Shown: piece after piece, positions 10,382 through 20,525 of the stretch
Numbering within the stretch: position 1 is the first letter of the stretch
How the letters are laid out: each line of letters opens with the position of its first letter
Assembly: GCA_016710115.1 (NCBI GenBank)
Contig: JADJLN010000009.1
Coordinates: 62,001 to 126,000, forward strand
Direction of reading: 5' to 3'
Source of the DNA: Saprospiraceae bacterium
GTDB taxonomy: Bacteria > Bacteroidota > Bacteroidia > Chitinophagales > Saprospiraceae
DNA length: 64,000 nt
Notes under the pieces: generated by a model
Database searches by the model: none
Seen by the model: only the letters and a program-made list of their open reading frames with translations
Told to the model about the DNA's origin: nothing
Translations under genes and position numbers: made by a program

Positions 10382-11511
10382 GATTGAGTTCACTGGTTGA
10401 TGATGACTCGGCTGGAACCTGATGGTAAATTTTGCACCACCGGAGGGTACATTCTCGAGCGTCATCTTTCCATTCAGCGCTTCTGTAAATCCTTTGGCAA
10501 TAGACAGGCCCAACCCGATTCCCCCGTTGCAGTATGAGATAAGCGATAGAACTTGTCAAACACCTGAGCTATCTCGCTTTCAGGAAAACCGATACCGTTG
10601 TCGGAAATTTGAATCTGACAATATCCATCAATCGCATCAACTCCTATCCGGATGGAAGAATTTTTCGGAGTGTGACACAATGCATTGTAAAGAATGTTCT
10701 GCACGATCTGTTCGACAAAGCCCCGGTCGGTCTTGAACAGAGGAAGTTGATCTGCAGGCTCAAAATAAATTCGATGATCTTTCGAATCCTCCCGGTTGTC
10801 ATTGATGATTGAATAAATCAACTCGTTGATATCGCACCAGTCCAGCTTTGGCTTTAATGTGCCCGATTCCAAACGGCCCATACTCAGCAGATTCTCGACC
10901 TGTCTGTTCAACCGGAATCCCGCAATCTTAATTTCGGAATGCAATTCTGATACATTGGATTCGGATATTCTGTTTTTATTTGCAGTAATCGTGTCAATCG
11001 CGCCGATGATTGTAGCAATCGGTGTTCTCAGTTCATGTGATAAGGAATTCAGCAGCGTATTATACAGTCGTATTGTTCTTTCCTTCTCTTCCCTGTGCCT
11101 TGCCTTTTTCTCCATTTGTCTGATTTTATAGGTCAGCACAGCGTTGATGGAGGCAATGACAAAATACATGCTGAACATCAGCGTATCTTCCGCTGTTTCA
11201 ATATTCCAGGTATGTATGGGAGGAATAAAGTAGTAGTTCCAGATCAGGGCGCTCAGAATGGCGCTGAGCATCACCGGAATAATGTCAAACAGAATGGCGT
11301 TTAACGAGACGACCATTACCAGGATAAGCGCTACAGTTCGGTAGCCAATAAAGTCAGTGGAAAGGTAGCAGGCAACCGAAGTCAGGACAACGAGCAGAAA
11401 GCTGATCACATATTGCCTGAGAACACGATAGGTTCCAACACGGGAAACGCTCACTTTTTGCGTAAAGTTAGCTCCTCCTGCATAAAGATTTTGTAAAGAT
11501 TCTGGCAGCAT
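10374..11511 (-). CDS. kdpD: Short KdpD-like sensor histidine kinase (two frameshifts)
   Basis: The protein has four transmembrane segments of the DUF4118 type (ISFLLVVLTSVACYLS, LVMVVSLNAILFDIIPVMLSA, FSMYFVIASINAVL). These are followed by a HisKA domain with the phospho-His in LNSLSHELRTPIATIIGA and an HATPase_c domain (QNILYNALCHTP, ISDNGIGFPE, GLGLSIAKGF). The N-terminal KdpD/Usp osmosensing domains of full-length KdpD are absent; such short forms occur in Bacteroidota. Two single-base losses, one in the G5 run near 10527 and one near 10416, split the frame. Repairing them gives 379 residues ending PAESSSTSELNHE, a typical KdpD tail. Confidence 0.85.
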
Positions 11512-12006
11512 CTCTCTTGAGCAGCGTTTGCGTTTGCCTGAGAAGCCGGTTCAAGATCTGGCCTGGGATGAAGGACACCCTGAATTCCTCTTGCCAACGT
11601 ACAGATCAATGCTCCGAACGGGTTCAACTTCACCGGAACAGTGGGGGGTATCATCAGCGGGATAAAGCGGTCTTCGCCATGATGATATCGACCAAGGGCA
11701 TACCTGACATTCAGAGAGGCGTAAAATTCACATTCTCCGACTTTGCAGGGGTACATCCCGCATGTTGTCCGGAAGTAAAGTGTCCCGACGAAGCCAGATC
11801 AACGTAACTGGTGGAATGACATGGATGTTATACGGCAATCAAGGCCTTCAATCTGATCCGCATCAGTTTCTATCTTTGGTCTTCTTTTGCTACTTGCAAT
11901 GCCATGATAATCTGGAACAGGATGTTGCCGCTTTGGAATGAACTCTTTTAACAACTGGCAACGGCGAATATCCGACGACCGTGGATTGACGATTCACCAC
12001 TACATT
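11512..12006. other. Intergenic, nothing recognised
   Basis: About 490 bp upstream of kdpD, likely including the promoter of the potassium operon, but no confident sigma motif could be picked. No gene was recognised. Confidence 0.4.
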
Positions 12007-12374
12007 TCAATTCCCGCTGCTCCTTTCCAATCCAAAGAACTGGCGTGATTGCCAGCAGAAAAACAGGAGCAGGACAAATCCGACAGTTGCCAGTAGGGCG
12101 TGCGGCCACACCTGGTACACAACATCCAGAAACAGGACCACGGCAAAGGCAAGCGAAGTGAGTATGATCCCCACCGCTTTCCAGCCCATATGGCAATCAA
12201 AGACACAATGGTGATCACGGGCAGGGCAGTCAGCCACTTTACCTGATCAGCCGGTAAAATCGGATATACCTGCGCAAGCCGGTCAGCAGACAACTGTATT
12301 TTAACGATCCCTGCAATGTTGGCAAGGACCAGGAAGAGGATCATGATACTCAAACCTCGTTTTCTTTTCTGCAT
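12007..12374 (-). CDS. Small integral membrane protein (one frameshift)
   Basis: Four predicted transmembrane helices: LSIMILFLVLANIAGIVKI, ALPVITIVSLIAIWAG, LTSLAFAVVLFLDVVY and LLATVGFVLLLFFCW. The frame switches at about 12166. Adding one G to the run in AAGCGGTGGGGATC joins WAGKRWG to IILTSLAF and gives 122 residues. No family name can be given. It has no close neighbour on the same strand that would suggest a function. Confidence 0.6.
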
Positions 12375-12541
12375 ATAAGATCAGATTAATCCAAGATAAA
12401 TCCTGCGAAAGTCTACTTTGTCTAATATACAATAATCCACCCCGGGGTTCTGCCTTTGAGTTCAGAGAAGAAGATGGTCAAAATCGATCTTGGCGCGATA
12501 GATCTTAGAAAAACACTCCAAATCCTTTCCCAAAGGATTTT

Positions 12542-12991
12542 TCACCCGTCATTCAGAGATTGGATCCCTTCATCTTCCAGTTTTTGCAAAGCCGCTTTCA
12601 TGGCCATAACCTGTTCAGCGGAATGTCCCTTCCAAACTGACACCTCACCCACGATTCGGAACGGCTCGGTCGAGCGATAGGATTTTGTCGGATTCCCGGG
12701 AAATTTTCGATCCGTCAGATCCGGATCATCTTCAATAGCGCCTGTGGGTTCCACCAGATAAATTCGTTCCCGGCCGTCTCCCCTGGCGAGTTCTGCGCCC
12801 CATATAGCTGCATCCAACGTCCCGGTAAGGAAAATATATCTTGCATTTTTCCCCTGGCCAAAATTAGAATGGTTACCAGGTAGGATCAGATCTCCGACCT
12901 TCAGGTCGGTTTTTGTTCCGTGAAAATAGGTTTGGGCAAAAGGTGTAGCACCTGGCAGGTCTGTTTGATCTGATTGTTTGCTCTGTTCCAT
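12542..12991 (-). CDS. arr: Rifampin ADP-ribosyltransferase (Arr family)
   Basis: Arr enzymes transfer ADP-ribose from NAD+ to the 23-hydroxyl of rifamycins, inactivating them in the cytoplasm. The 149-residue protein has the family signatures in order: FAQTYFHGTKTDLKVGD, a central YIFLTGTLDAAIWGAELA, then IYLVEPTGAIEDDPDLTDR and KFPGNPTKSYRSTEPFRIVG. These match chromosomal and integron-borne Arr proteins closely, including the NAD-binding HGT motif and the EDDP acidic region implicated in catalysis. Length is normal. It stands alone, without mobile-element features next to it, so it may be an intrinsic gene. Confidence 0.92.
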   Translation of the reverse strand: MEQSKQSDQTDLPGATPFAQTYFHGTKTDLKVGDLILPGNHSNFGQGKNARYIFLTGTLDAAIWGAELARGDGRERIYLVEPTGAIEDDPDLTDRKFPGNPTKSYRSTEPFRIVGEVSVWKGHSAEQVMAMKAALQKLEDEGIQSLNDG

Positions 12992-13374
12992 CAGTCATTC
13001 CGTCTTTTACTGTTCAACCACCGGTAGGCAAGCCAATTCCACAAGCGATATAACACCTGCTGGAATACGGCTCCTCATGTATTCCATACGTTGTGTACTT
13101 TCTACCAATACAGCATAAAGATATTTATGCATTTTGAAAATACCCCTGGCTGAAAATCTTCGAGGGGTCAGCTACCAAAACAGATTCTGCCACCCGTCGA
13201 AGTGTGATCAAGCATCAAGATCGACATGAGCGATGCCATGATCTCCGGCCTTCAGTCAACAGTTGTCAGCGGGTTTCATCCCACATTTGAGATGAAGTAG
13301 AAATTTGGATATCCCAACAACTGTGCGTTCGGAGTATTGACCCACCCCATTGCTAATCATAGCTGACGAAACCT
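12992..13374. other. Intergenic, nothing recognised
   Basis: About 380 bp upstream of arr. No gene, repeat or convincing regulatory motif seen. Confidence 0.4.
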
Positions 13375-14556
13375 TCAATTTCTGACCAGCTTGATCGTCC
13401 TGTTGTCGATTCGTAAAAAATATATTCCTTCCGACAGGGCGGACAAGTCAATGGTTGAGTTGGTGTTTAGCACTCCACTATATACCCGACATCCCAGCTG
13501 GTTAACTATTTCGATCATATGTTCCTGATTGTCCGGGGAATCGATGGTGATCATATTGTGGAACGGGTTGGGATAGACCTGGAAATCCGATTCATCCGGA
13601 TTCACATCTTCCAATGGTGTTGTGGCCTGCCCGCACAACCACTGGCTGTGATCGAGACCGGTTGATGTTTGCCACAATTGAAAAGCGGCAAATGTTTCGC
13701 CAATTGTCGCCCACTGCAATGTTGAAGACGGTATCAGGTTTAATGAGTCGATGACCTTGGAAATTTTTTGAAAAAACAGGGGTCCATATTCTCGCTGGTT
13801 TGTCATGATTCGTGTCACATAAAACTTGTCAGCCGGCCACAACCCATTCTGTATGCTATCCACCTGCCCTTGAATCAGATCGATAATTGCCTGTTCATCA
13901 TCCAGTGAATCCAGTTTAGGCGCACAACCTGTCCCCATACACCATAGATTTTTGGCGGGATTATGCAGATAAAAGTTCGTTGTTGTATCGGGTTTAAAAA
14001 CGCCAAAGTCATGTAGGTCATTGGAATGTGCAGGGTAACTTCCCGCGCCCGTGATTAATGAGCACTGCCACAGGTTGCCGTAAGGGTTTCGATATTGCAA
14101 CCAGTCGACAGACTGAACAGCCGGATTTTTTGTCGTATAAATACAACCTCCCAGATGATAGGTCGGGTTTGCGCCGCAGGAATCCAGCAGGTACCACTGA
14201 TCCGCAATATTTCGTCCCCCTTTATTCTTTGACCGGGGATCTATTTCAATATTGTCACTGTAGGGCGGGTTGGCCAATGTTTCAAAAATATCCATCGTGG
14301 AATTTCCCGCAGATTGGTATTGCAAAGCTCCAACACAAACCCATCCGATGTTTGCAAGTTCCATTTGACTCCCTTTGAATTGACCGGTCGGCCATTTGCA
14401 GGGCATTGTTCTTGAATCTGTTGAAAATAAAATTCGACGATTCAATATTGTCATTAGGTTCGTTATGCGATACAATATGAATGTAGAGCCCGGGGCTTGT
14501 GCGAAACCGCTGCAAATAGAAAGGCAAAATCCCAGGATTGTCGCTAATGTTTTCAT
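13375..14556 (-). CDS. Secreted protein with T9SS sorting domain (two compensating frameshifts)
   Basis: Start at 14556 (MKTLATILGFCLSICSGFAQ) is a signal peptide. The C-terminus has FQVYPNPFHNMITIDS and ends GIYFLRIDNRTIKLVRN, a type A sorting domain. Between about 14370 and 14490 the better protein lies in another frame: LYIHIVSHNEPNDNIESSNF instead of the in-frame reading. This implies a lost C near 14490 and a compensating change near 14380, giving 393 residues. The HIVSHNE opening and the order of later blocks (IEIDPRSKN, HLGGCIY, ILxGAG-like LITGAG) weakly recall secreted polysaccharide-deacetylase-like proteins, but the usual metal-binding His residues are not visible. No function is claimed. 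Confidence 0.7.
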   Translation of the reverse strand: MKTLATILGFCLSICSGFAQAPGSTFILYRITNLMTILNRRILFSTDSRTMPCKWPTGQFKGSQMELANIGWVCVGALQYQSAGNSTMDIFETLANPPYSDNIEIDPRSKNKGGRNIADQWYLLDSCGANPTYHLGGCIYTTKNPAVQSVDWLQYRNPYGNLWQCSLITGAGSYPAHSNDLHDFGVFKPDTTTNFYLHNPAKNLWCMGTGCAPKLDSLDDEQAIIDLIQGQVDSIQNGLWPADKFYVTRIMTNQREYGPLFFQKISKVIDSLNLIPSSTLQWATIGETFAAFQLWQTSTGLDHSQWLCGQATTPLEDVNPDESDFQVYPNPFHNMITIDSPDNQEHMIEIVNQLGCRVYSGVLNTNSTIDLSALSEGIYFLRIDNRTIKLVRN

Positions 14557-14931
14557 TGTCATTTGATTTGATGCATATGTCATTTCAAGTGCCAACGGGC
14601 AAGCAGGAATAGTTCACACTGTCTGGCCAAAGAAGAAGACGCAAACGAATACTCTTCATCCGGCTACTCTTGTTTGAATACACTCACTAAGATAGTCGGA
14701 GTTTCACGTATCTTCAACAGGCAAACCCTGCCGGATGTTTTTTGATCTGCCGTCGCAACCAGCACATTGAGACATATGGACTGATTTTCCATATATCTCA
14801 CAGGTGTCACCAAACCGCAGGTTGTCCCATCACAGCGGGAGAACACCCTCTATCCCAAACCCTCATCTGTAACAACTCTGATTCCTTCAACAACGCCGTT
14901 GTCTTATTTGACAGATCATACTGCCCCATGT
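14557..14931. other. Intergenic with a diverged repeat
   Basis: No gene recognised. Positions about 14640-14760 resemble 18655-18790 in the same orientation. Shared words include TCCGGCT, CTAAGATAGTC, GGCAAA and GACATATG/GGCATATT, with scattered mismatches and small gaps. The pair looks like an old duplicated or decayed sequence. Confidence 0.35.
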
Positions 14932-15483
14932 TTATTCCGAATATTTGCCATAAGTGGCTTTATAGCCCAATATTCTTGAAATGGGTGAGAGGACAGTACC
15001 TAGGATCCGCATCAGGAAATATGGCGGATTTGACAGGCGAAATTCATTCGAAAACTCAGACACGAAAAGTACCAGTTGTAAAAAGCCAGGCATCCCTCGT
15101 TTGTTTACCTTTCCATCCTGTGCCAACCCGTACGCATTTTCAAAAAATTCTTCTGTCCGCAAAGCCGGCTTAACTATCCAGTTCGCAACAGTTTTTCCAG
15201 CTGAATTATTCCACATGGAATGGGCCTGATGACTGGAGATATGAATCTTGTCGCCAGGATTCAGTGTTAATATCCGTCCATCCATTCGAATGGAAAGTTC
15301 GCCTTGCGTTACTTCAAACCATTCTTCCTGGAACGGGTGATAGTGAGCAACCGGCTCTCTGGATTGAGAGGAATACGTGGTCTCCATTTCCAACCACTCT
15401 CCATCCGTATCCTTCGAGCTTCGGATGAACTTCAGCGTTTGCCCGATGAATCTATTCTCAACGACTTTTCCCGGATAGGCCAT
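14932..15483 (-). CDS. Cupin-domain protein
   Basis: A 183-residue cytoplasmic-type protein with one cupin barrel. Motif 1 is HYHPFQEEWFEVTQGELSI (metal ligands His, His, Glu). Motif 2 is LNPGDKIHISSHQAHSMWN, supplying the last His. The C-terminal third (RGMPGFLQLVLFVSEF, YFLMRILGTVLSPISRILG) is hydrophobic and may associate with the membrane. Substrate unknown. The gene begins 10 bp after a membrane-protein gene, so the two probably form an operon. Confidence 0.75.
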   Translation of the reverse strand: MAYPGKVVENRFIGQTLKFIRSSKDTDGEWLEMETTYSSQSREPVAHYHPFQEEWFEVTQGELSIRMDGRILTLNPGDKIHISSHQAHSMWNNSAGKTVANWIVKPALRTEEFFENAYGLAQDGKVNKRGMPGFLQLVLFVSEFSNEFRLSNPPYFLMRILGTVLSPISRILGYKATYGKYSE

Positions 15484-15492
15484 GTGTCAAAA

Positions 15493-15915
15493 TCAGGGGA
15501 ATGCAATATTCCGGGTCAGCAGTAAAGCAGTTACGGAAAGAAAGATCCAGACAATCTGAACATACCACAATGGAGTGGCTTTCTTGTAAATGATAAAATG
15601 CCAGAAAAACATGATTGGCCAATACCACAATGCCCACCAGGCTAGCGCAACCGAGTCATGGAACGCCATCCAACTTAGAAACAGGGTCATAGAATTTCCT
15701 CCCAGTAACGCACTTGCCTGAAAGGACAACAGCGTTTTGAATGCGTTGCTGGTTTCGTTGTCCCTGTCTTTTAATTCTGAAAAGTCAAAGCCACTGGCCA
15801 TTTTAAAAAGGCCAAACGCTGCAAATGGTTTAAAGAATGATTGAATGACCATGACAATACCCAGTATTGCAATGAGCATAAATATACATAAAGCGAAGGT
15901 GTGAGGTGCTGTCAT
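15493..15915 (-). CDS. Four-helix integral membrane protein
   Basis: The 140-residue protein has hydrophobic segments at about 7-28 (ALCIFMLIAILGIVMVIQSF), 60-85, 88-110 (ALAWWALWYWPIMFFWHFII) and 118-136 (WYVQIVWIFLSVTALLLT). No family was recognised. It is the first gene of a likely two-gene unit with the cupin gene; the spacing is about 10 bp. Confidence 0.6.
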   Translation of the reverse strand: MTAPHTFALCIFMLIAILGIVMVIQSFFKPFAAFGLFKMASGFDFSELKDRDNETSNAFKTLLSFQASALLGGNSMTLFLSWMAFHDSVALAWWALWYWPIMFFWHFIIYKKATPLWYVQIVWIFLSVTALLLTRNIAFP

Positions 15916-16820
15916 GTTCTACCTGTTGAGTTGAGGTTTTAAAACAGATGGGCTCTTGATCGGTACCAGTTGACAGGCCGACGGGAGTTGTCGTTCCCAT
16001 GCAGTACCGACACACGCTTTATCTCCAGAGCGATCAACTGATGGATAGACCCACTGAGAAATAAAACGAGCCTCTGTTTACTCCAGGGAAAGACTTTGGA
16101 AAGTCTCTCCTCCACAACCTGGTCCTGGCCTTTCAAAGATAGAAAGTTCATGTGAAACATGTACCAGAGAATTACTCAAAGATCGCCAGTGGGGAACGCT
16201 TTGTTCTGGACCGGAATTGAAGGAATCCGTCCTTGTTTTTGTCAACAGCCTGAACCTGCACAGGTAACGATTCAACCGTCCTGACCTCTCGTGGCTCGCA
16301 CTATAGTGAACTTTCTTTCATCTCACACAATCCCATCTGACCAGGTCCATTCATGCTGTATTCTTTATTGTCAATTACGAGACAGCATGTTCAAACAATG
16401 CAAGGGTGTGGAATCTCCCACGTAAGGGTGTCTCCGAACGTTCATTCACGGATGCAGATTCTACCTGTAGATAATGAACATGTAATCATCTGTAATGCAA
16501 TGATTGATCCAAGCACACCTGGTCCGGTGGTTTCCGGCGGGGGGGTGAAAAAGAAATATACTTTATACGGTGAACAGCATTCGCCATCTGCAGGCAGGCA
16601 TCTGCATTGCACACTTGCCCCTGCGAAGCACCACTTGACCCGTCCAATCAGGAAATTCATCTATCGCAAAGCCTGTGTTAGCGGTGCGACCATTATTCCG
16701 TCATGGATATCCAAAGTCCAATACCCATGACTCCAGATAGCCACATCGAGTCTATCTATTGCACAGTGAATTGGCCTTTTGTGACTCGTCAAGACTCCTG
16801 CCTTACTGTGTCTCGACAAC
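15916..16820. other. Long intergenic region, nothing recognised
   Basis: About 900 bp with only short frames on either strand, none with a recognisable family or plausible signal peptide. A G7 run sits near 16538-16545. No tRNA or structured RNA was recognised. Confidence 0.45.
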
Positions 16821-18413
16821 TTATTGCTTAATAAATTTACCAATCTGCAGATCAGTATGTTCATTGTATACCTGAATGAAATAAACTCCTTTTGGAAAGG
16901 TGCTTACATTGATGTTTACTTCTCCTCTCGCATTAGCTCGGTAAACAACACCACCAACCAGATTGAATATTTGAATTTCGCTCGCTATATAATCATCAAG
17001 GACAAGATTAATTTCATTTGCTGCCGGATTTGGAAACACATTGAAGGAATGCAATTCTGTTGTTTCGTTTATTGCAGTCGGTATAAACGAACATAAGGAA
17101 GATTGTCGGCGTATATCGTTTTGAAACATAAGCCAATCTGGTCCGTTCCCTTTACCGGCTGAAATCATGTAGGCACGTCCATAATTATTTTGAAAATTCG
17201 GATACTCGGCATGCCCTCCAACAATAAACACATCAAGTAAACCATCATGATCAAAATCAGCAACAAGCGGCGCATGGTCCAATTGAAAATCCACATTCCC
17301 ATAATGTGCTGCCAGATCCAGAGACCAGATAAGGCTCCCATTATTTCCGTTTAAGGCTATGACCTTTCCCCCATCAGTTCCAAAAATAAGATCAGGGAAA
17401 TTATCATCTGTTATATCTGAAACAGCCACGCCTCTGAAACTTTGTTCATAACCGGGTATGTTGTATTGCCATTTCAAATTTCCGGTATTTGAAAGTGCTA
17501 TGACCTGGTATGAACTCGTAAAAATCACATCACAGCTGCCATCATTATCGATATCAGCAATACTTGCAGGTGATCCTATATAGCCGCCCGTAGCTTTGTA
17601 TTTCCAGGCAGTTGTGCCATTTTCTCCATGAATGCAATAAAGTGTGTCATTATAAGAACCTACAACCAATTCGGGTTTGCCATCATTATCCAGATCAGCC
17701 ACCGCGGTTCCGTGATACATATAATCATGCACCGGATAAGACCACAACAGTGACTGATTGTCGCCACGAAAAGCGTAAATACTATCTTCCCCATTAAAGT
17801 TCCAGGTTCCGACAACAAAGTCAAGCTGGTCATTATTATCCAGATCAACAATGGTTGGGGCTGTCTGAATCCATGAATTCATATCAACAGGAAGATGCCA
17901 AGCCTGAGAACCATTTTCGGCATTGATACATTTCACCCAACCACCAAATTCACCATGCAGAATTTCCGGTTTTCCATCATTATCCACATCGGCAATTGTG
18001 GGTGGCGAATCACTTCCCAAAGTACTGCTTTGCCATTTTACTGTACCCGATAATCCATTAAAACAATATGTGACAGGATTGCACGAACTCGGGACGATCA
18101 CTTCAAACAGCGAATCATGATCAACATCATAAATGACAGGGGCCACATCGTTGCAACCTTCTGCTCCTTCAACATGAGTATTATATTTCCATAATAAAGA
18201 GCCATTCTCGGCATTCAGCACATATACTGAACTGTCATTTCGGTAGCACCCGAATACCAATTCATAAAAGCCATCGCCATCCATATCTCCTGCAGCGGAC
18301 TGCCCGAATGATGCATCATTGACGTCGAACCACCATGTAATGGTTGGGGTCTGCCCATTTGCATGGAACAAAATAAAGCACGCCAGTGTAGTCGTGAAAA
18401 TTCGCATTTTCAT
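16821..18413 (-). CDS. Secreted FG-GAP/VCBS beta-propeller protein with T9SS domain
   Basis: A complete 530-residue protein. The signal peptide is MKMRIFTTTLACFILFHANGQ. It carries repeated VCBS/FG-GAP calcium-binding motifs: AAGDMDGDGFYELVFG, IADVDNDGKPEILHG, IVDLDNNDQLDFVVG, VADLDNDGKPELVVG, IADIDNDGSCDVIF and VADFDHDGLLDVFIVGG. Between them lie PQQ-like blades such as VYVLNAENGSLLWKY. These form one or more beta-propellers. The C-terminus FNVFPNPAANEINLVL ... GVYFIQVYNEHT is a T9SS type A sorting domain. Probable role: extracellular adhesion or ligand binding. Unlike most neighbours the frame is intact. Confidence 0.88.
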   Translation of the reverse strand: MKMRIFTTTLACFILFHANGQTPTITWWFDVNDASFGQSAAGDMDGDGFYELVFGCYRNDSSVYVLNAENGSLLWKYNTHVEGAEGCNDVAPVIYDVDHDSLFEVIVPSSCNPVTYCFNGLSGTVKWQSSTLGSDSPPTIADVDNDGKPEILHGEFGGWVKCINAENGSQAWHLPVDMNSWIQTAPTIVDLDNNDQLDFVVGTWNFNGEDSIYAFRGDNQSLLWSYPVHDYMYHGTAVADLDNDGKPELVVGSYNDTLYCIHGENGTTAWKYKATGGYIGSPASIADIDNDGSCDVIFTSSYQVIALSNTGNLKWQYNIPGYEQSFRGVAVSDITDDNFPDLIFGTDGGKVIALNGNNGSLIWSLDLAAHYGNVDFQLDHAPLVADFDHDGLLDVFIVGGHAEYPNFQNNYGRAYMISAGKGNGPDWLMFQNDIRRQSSLCSFIPTAINETTELHSFNVFPNPAANEINLVLDDYIASEIQIFNLVGGVVYRANARGEVNINVSTFPKGVYFIQVYNEHTDLQIGKFIKQ

Positions 18414-19020
18414 AAAACGTATATTTAGACATAATCATAATCCAGGTTCACCAGAAAACATATGTCGCCATAAATATAAATGAACGTGTTCAAATAAACG
18501 GCCACATTAATTGTCAGTCAAAGGTTCATTTCTTACTCGAAAAATTGAAGCTATCCTGACCTCTAAGTCTGACCGCAAGTCGAGTCAATCAGGAGAATTT
18601 CACCCCAGCCTTCCCACAGAACCGAACTCCGCAATGCAGCGGAGCAGGCCACGAACGACTTCATTTATCCGGCTCTTCATGTTTCTCAATCCCAGACTAA
18701 GATAGTCAAGATTGTTCCATTCCCAAATGGCAAATCAAGTCGGATACTGTTCGTATCGCGTCGAAAGCAAAGCTGTGCGGCATATTTGTGCAACACATCT
18801 ACCCAAAATAATCCTCAGAAGGTTGCTCTTGGCAGGTTGCAGTATTCCTCTCGGGCTTCATAGGGATATTTTGACTGTAGTAGTTCACCTCTGGCCCGCC
18901 TGTTTCCATGAAGGCTTGACACAGGTTCAGACACAGTTGGCTGGCAGAAAATGCATGGTGGCCGGTTGCCGAAACTTGTGACGTTCGATGTGGCAAGCAG
19001 GCGCGCCGGTGGACACAGAT
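18414..19020. other. Intergenic with second copy of a diverged repeat
   Basis: About 600 bp without a supported gene. The part at 18655-18790 is the partner of the diverged repeat at 14640-14760. Nothing else recognised. Confidence 0.35.
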
Positions 19021-19547
19021 TTAAAACACATATCCAACCGTCAGTCCGGCTCCGGGTATCGGATCACCCTGCCATTCCAGCCCTTCGTTATCCGATAACA
19101 GATCCCGGACCTTGTCAAATGCAAAATAGACGCCACCGGATATCCGAAGATACAGATGCGGGAATTTGGAAAAGGAAAAGGTATAGTTGAGATTCGGGTA
19201 GACCAGGATGTCAGCGGGATGATCGTTGGATGCCCCTTTCCGGTCAAAAGGGTTTTGAAAAAATCCAGATGCTTCGCATCCCAGACCTATTTTTCTGATC
19301 CGGTAGTGCAAACCGACATGGACGAGAGATGAGGCAGAGTAGAGGCCCGGGATCAGCATGCCCACACCGAGACGGGGCATCAGCACATGTCCCTTCTCCC
19401 GGTTGACAGGGATATCCAATTCTGTGTTGATCGAGAGGCCCAGAAAATTGGCACCACCGGCCTGAATATCTACTTTGACCTGGGCACTTGCTGACATGCT
19501 CAATGCGAACAGGAGAAGAAGAAGATGGATGTGCTTCAGGGGGACAT
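19021..19547 (-). CDS. Small outer-membrane beta-barrel protein (one frameshift)
   Basis: The chain from about residue 25 (AQVKVDIQAGGANFLGLSIN) to the terminal GAGLTVGYVF alternates like a small beta-barrel. The signal peptide is split. Adding one C to the C5 run at 19539-19543 (G5 on the plus strand) joins the ATG at 19547 to MSPLKHIHLLLLLFALSMSA and gives 175 residues. Without this, translation would have to start at TTG 19503 inside the signal peptide. It overlaps the last codons of the Fic gene by 12 bp. Confidence 0.6.
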
Positions 19548-20525
19548 GGGCAATATTGGTTTAGTCTTTTTAATCATCTTATACTTCGTATTTCGTTTAT
19601 CTCCGATTCTCTCAACCAGCCTGTTATCTACTGCAAATCGGAGATCTCTACTGGCTGTTGCCGGAGAGATCTCTTTATACATGCGCATATAGTCCTTACG
19701 TGTAAAGGTTTCTTCCGGATGAGTAGATAAAAAGAAAGATACTCGTTGCTCAACTGTAAGGCTTGGACTTTGCTGGGTCAAAAGGTTATTCAGCGCATCA
19801 TGAATCGCTCGTAACATGAATGCTATAAACTCGGTGGATTCACCTGATTTATCGCACGTTTCTAAAACGTCATAGTACTCCTGTTGCCGTTCTTTGATGA
19901 TTGTCTCAAAAGGTAAAAACTCAAATAGCGGATATTCCTTGGACAGGATCAGAGTTTGCCACAACCTTCCCATTCTGCCGTTTCCATCCAAAAACGGATG
20001 AATGAATTCAATTTCATAGTGAACAACACTACTTTTGATTAATACGTGATCCTCCGAATCCGTTAAATACGCCAGGAGCTCGTTTATCAGATGATCGAGT
20101 TTGTCAGCAGGAGGTGCTACATGAGCGACTTTACTCCCTTTGAAAATACCAACCGGTTTACGCCGCAACTCGCCTGGTCGGTCAACCAATCCCTCCATGA
20201 GCATCTTATGTGCTGCCAGGAATGAAGATTTACGGCCAGGGACAAAAGCGCCCAGGTTGTCATAGACCCTGATTGCATTGACCACCTCTTTGATATCTTT
20301 CTGAGGACCAATTACTCTTTTCTCTTCAATGATCGCTGTGATTTGATCCTCACTCAAGCTGTTGCCTTCAATTTCCAGAGAAGCCTTAATTGTCTTTACC
20401 CGATTTCTTTTCCGAAGTTCCGGTGAAGGCTTGTCTAGGTGGGTAGCTTTTACCTCCCCAATCTTTTCGGAAATAGAAGCGACCAGCTTCATGATCGAGT
20501 TGGTGATCTGATAGGGTGGTCTCAT
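19536..20525 (-). CDS. Fic-domain protein, class II, with C-terminal winged helix
   Basis: A 329-residue Fic protein, predicted to transfer AMP from ATP to a target hydroxyl. The active-site loop IHPFLDGNGRMGRLW matches HxFxDGNGRxxR. An N-terminal inhibitory helix motif, SLEIEGN ([S/T]xxxE[G/N]), marks the self-inhibited class II. The C-terminal 70 residues (SLTVEQRVSFFL ... YKEISPATASRDLRFAVDNRLVE) form a winged helix, typical of Fic proteins that bind DNA and autoregulate. I chose the ATG at 20525 (MRPPYQITNSI) because the upstream ATG at 20549 lies inside tandem palindromes. No antitoxin gene is adjacent. Confidence 0.9.
   Translation of the reverse strand: MRPPYQITNSIMKLVASISEKIGEVKATHLDKPSPELRKRNRVKTIKASLEIEGNSLSEDQITAIIEEKRVIGPQKDIKEVVNAIRVYDNLGAFVPGRKSSFLAAHKMLMEGLVDRPGELRRKPVGIFKGSKVAHVAPPADKLDHLINELLAYLTDSEDHVLIKSSVVHYEIEFIHPFLDGNGRMGRLWQTLILSKEYPLFEFLPFETIIKERQQEYYDVLETCDKSGESTEFIAFMLRAIHDALNNLLTQQSPSLTVEQRVSFFLSTHPEETFTRKDYMRMYKEISPATASRDLRFAVDNRLVERIGDKRNTKYKMIKKTKPILPMSP

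Noticed and set aside
10374..10513. A kdpD-kdpE gene fusion in one frame
   Set aside because: The in-frame link is created by a base loss near 10416; the normal KdpD tail and stop exist in the adjacent frame and overlap the kdpE start.
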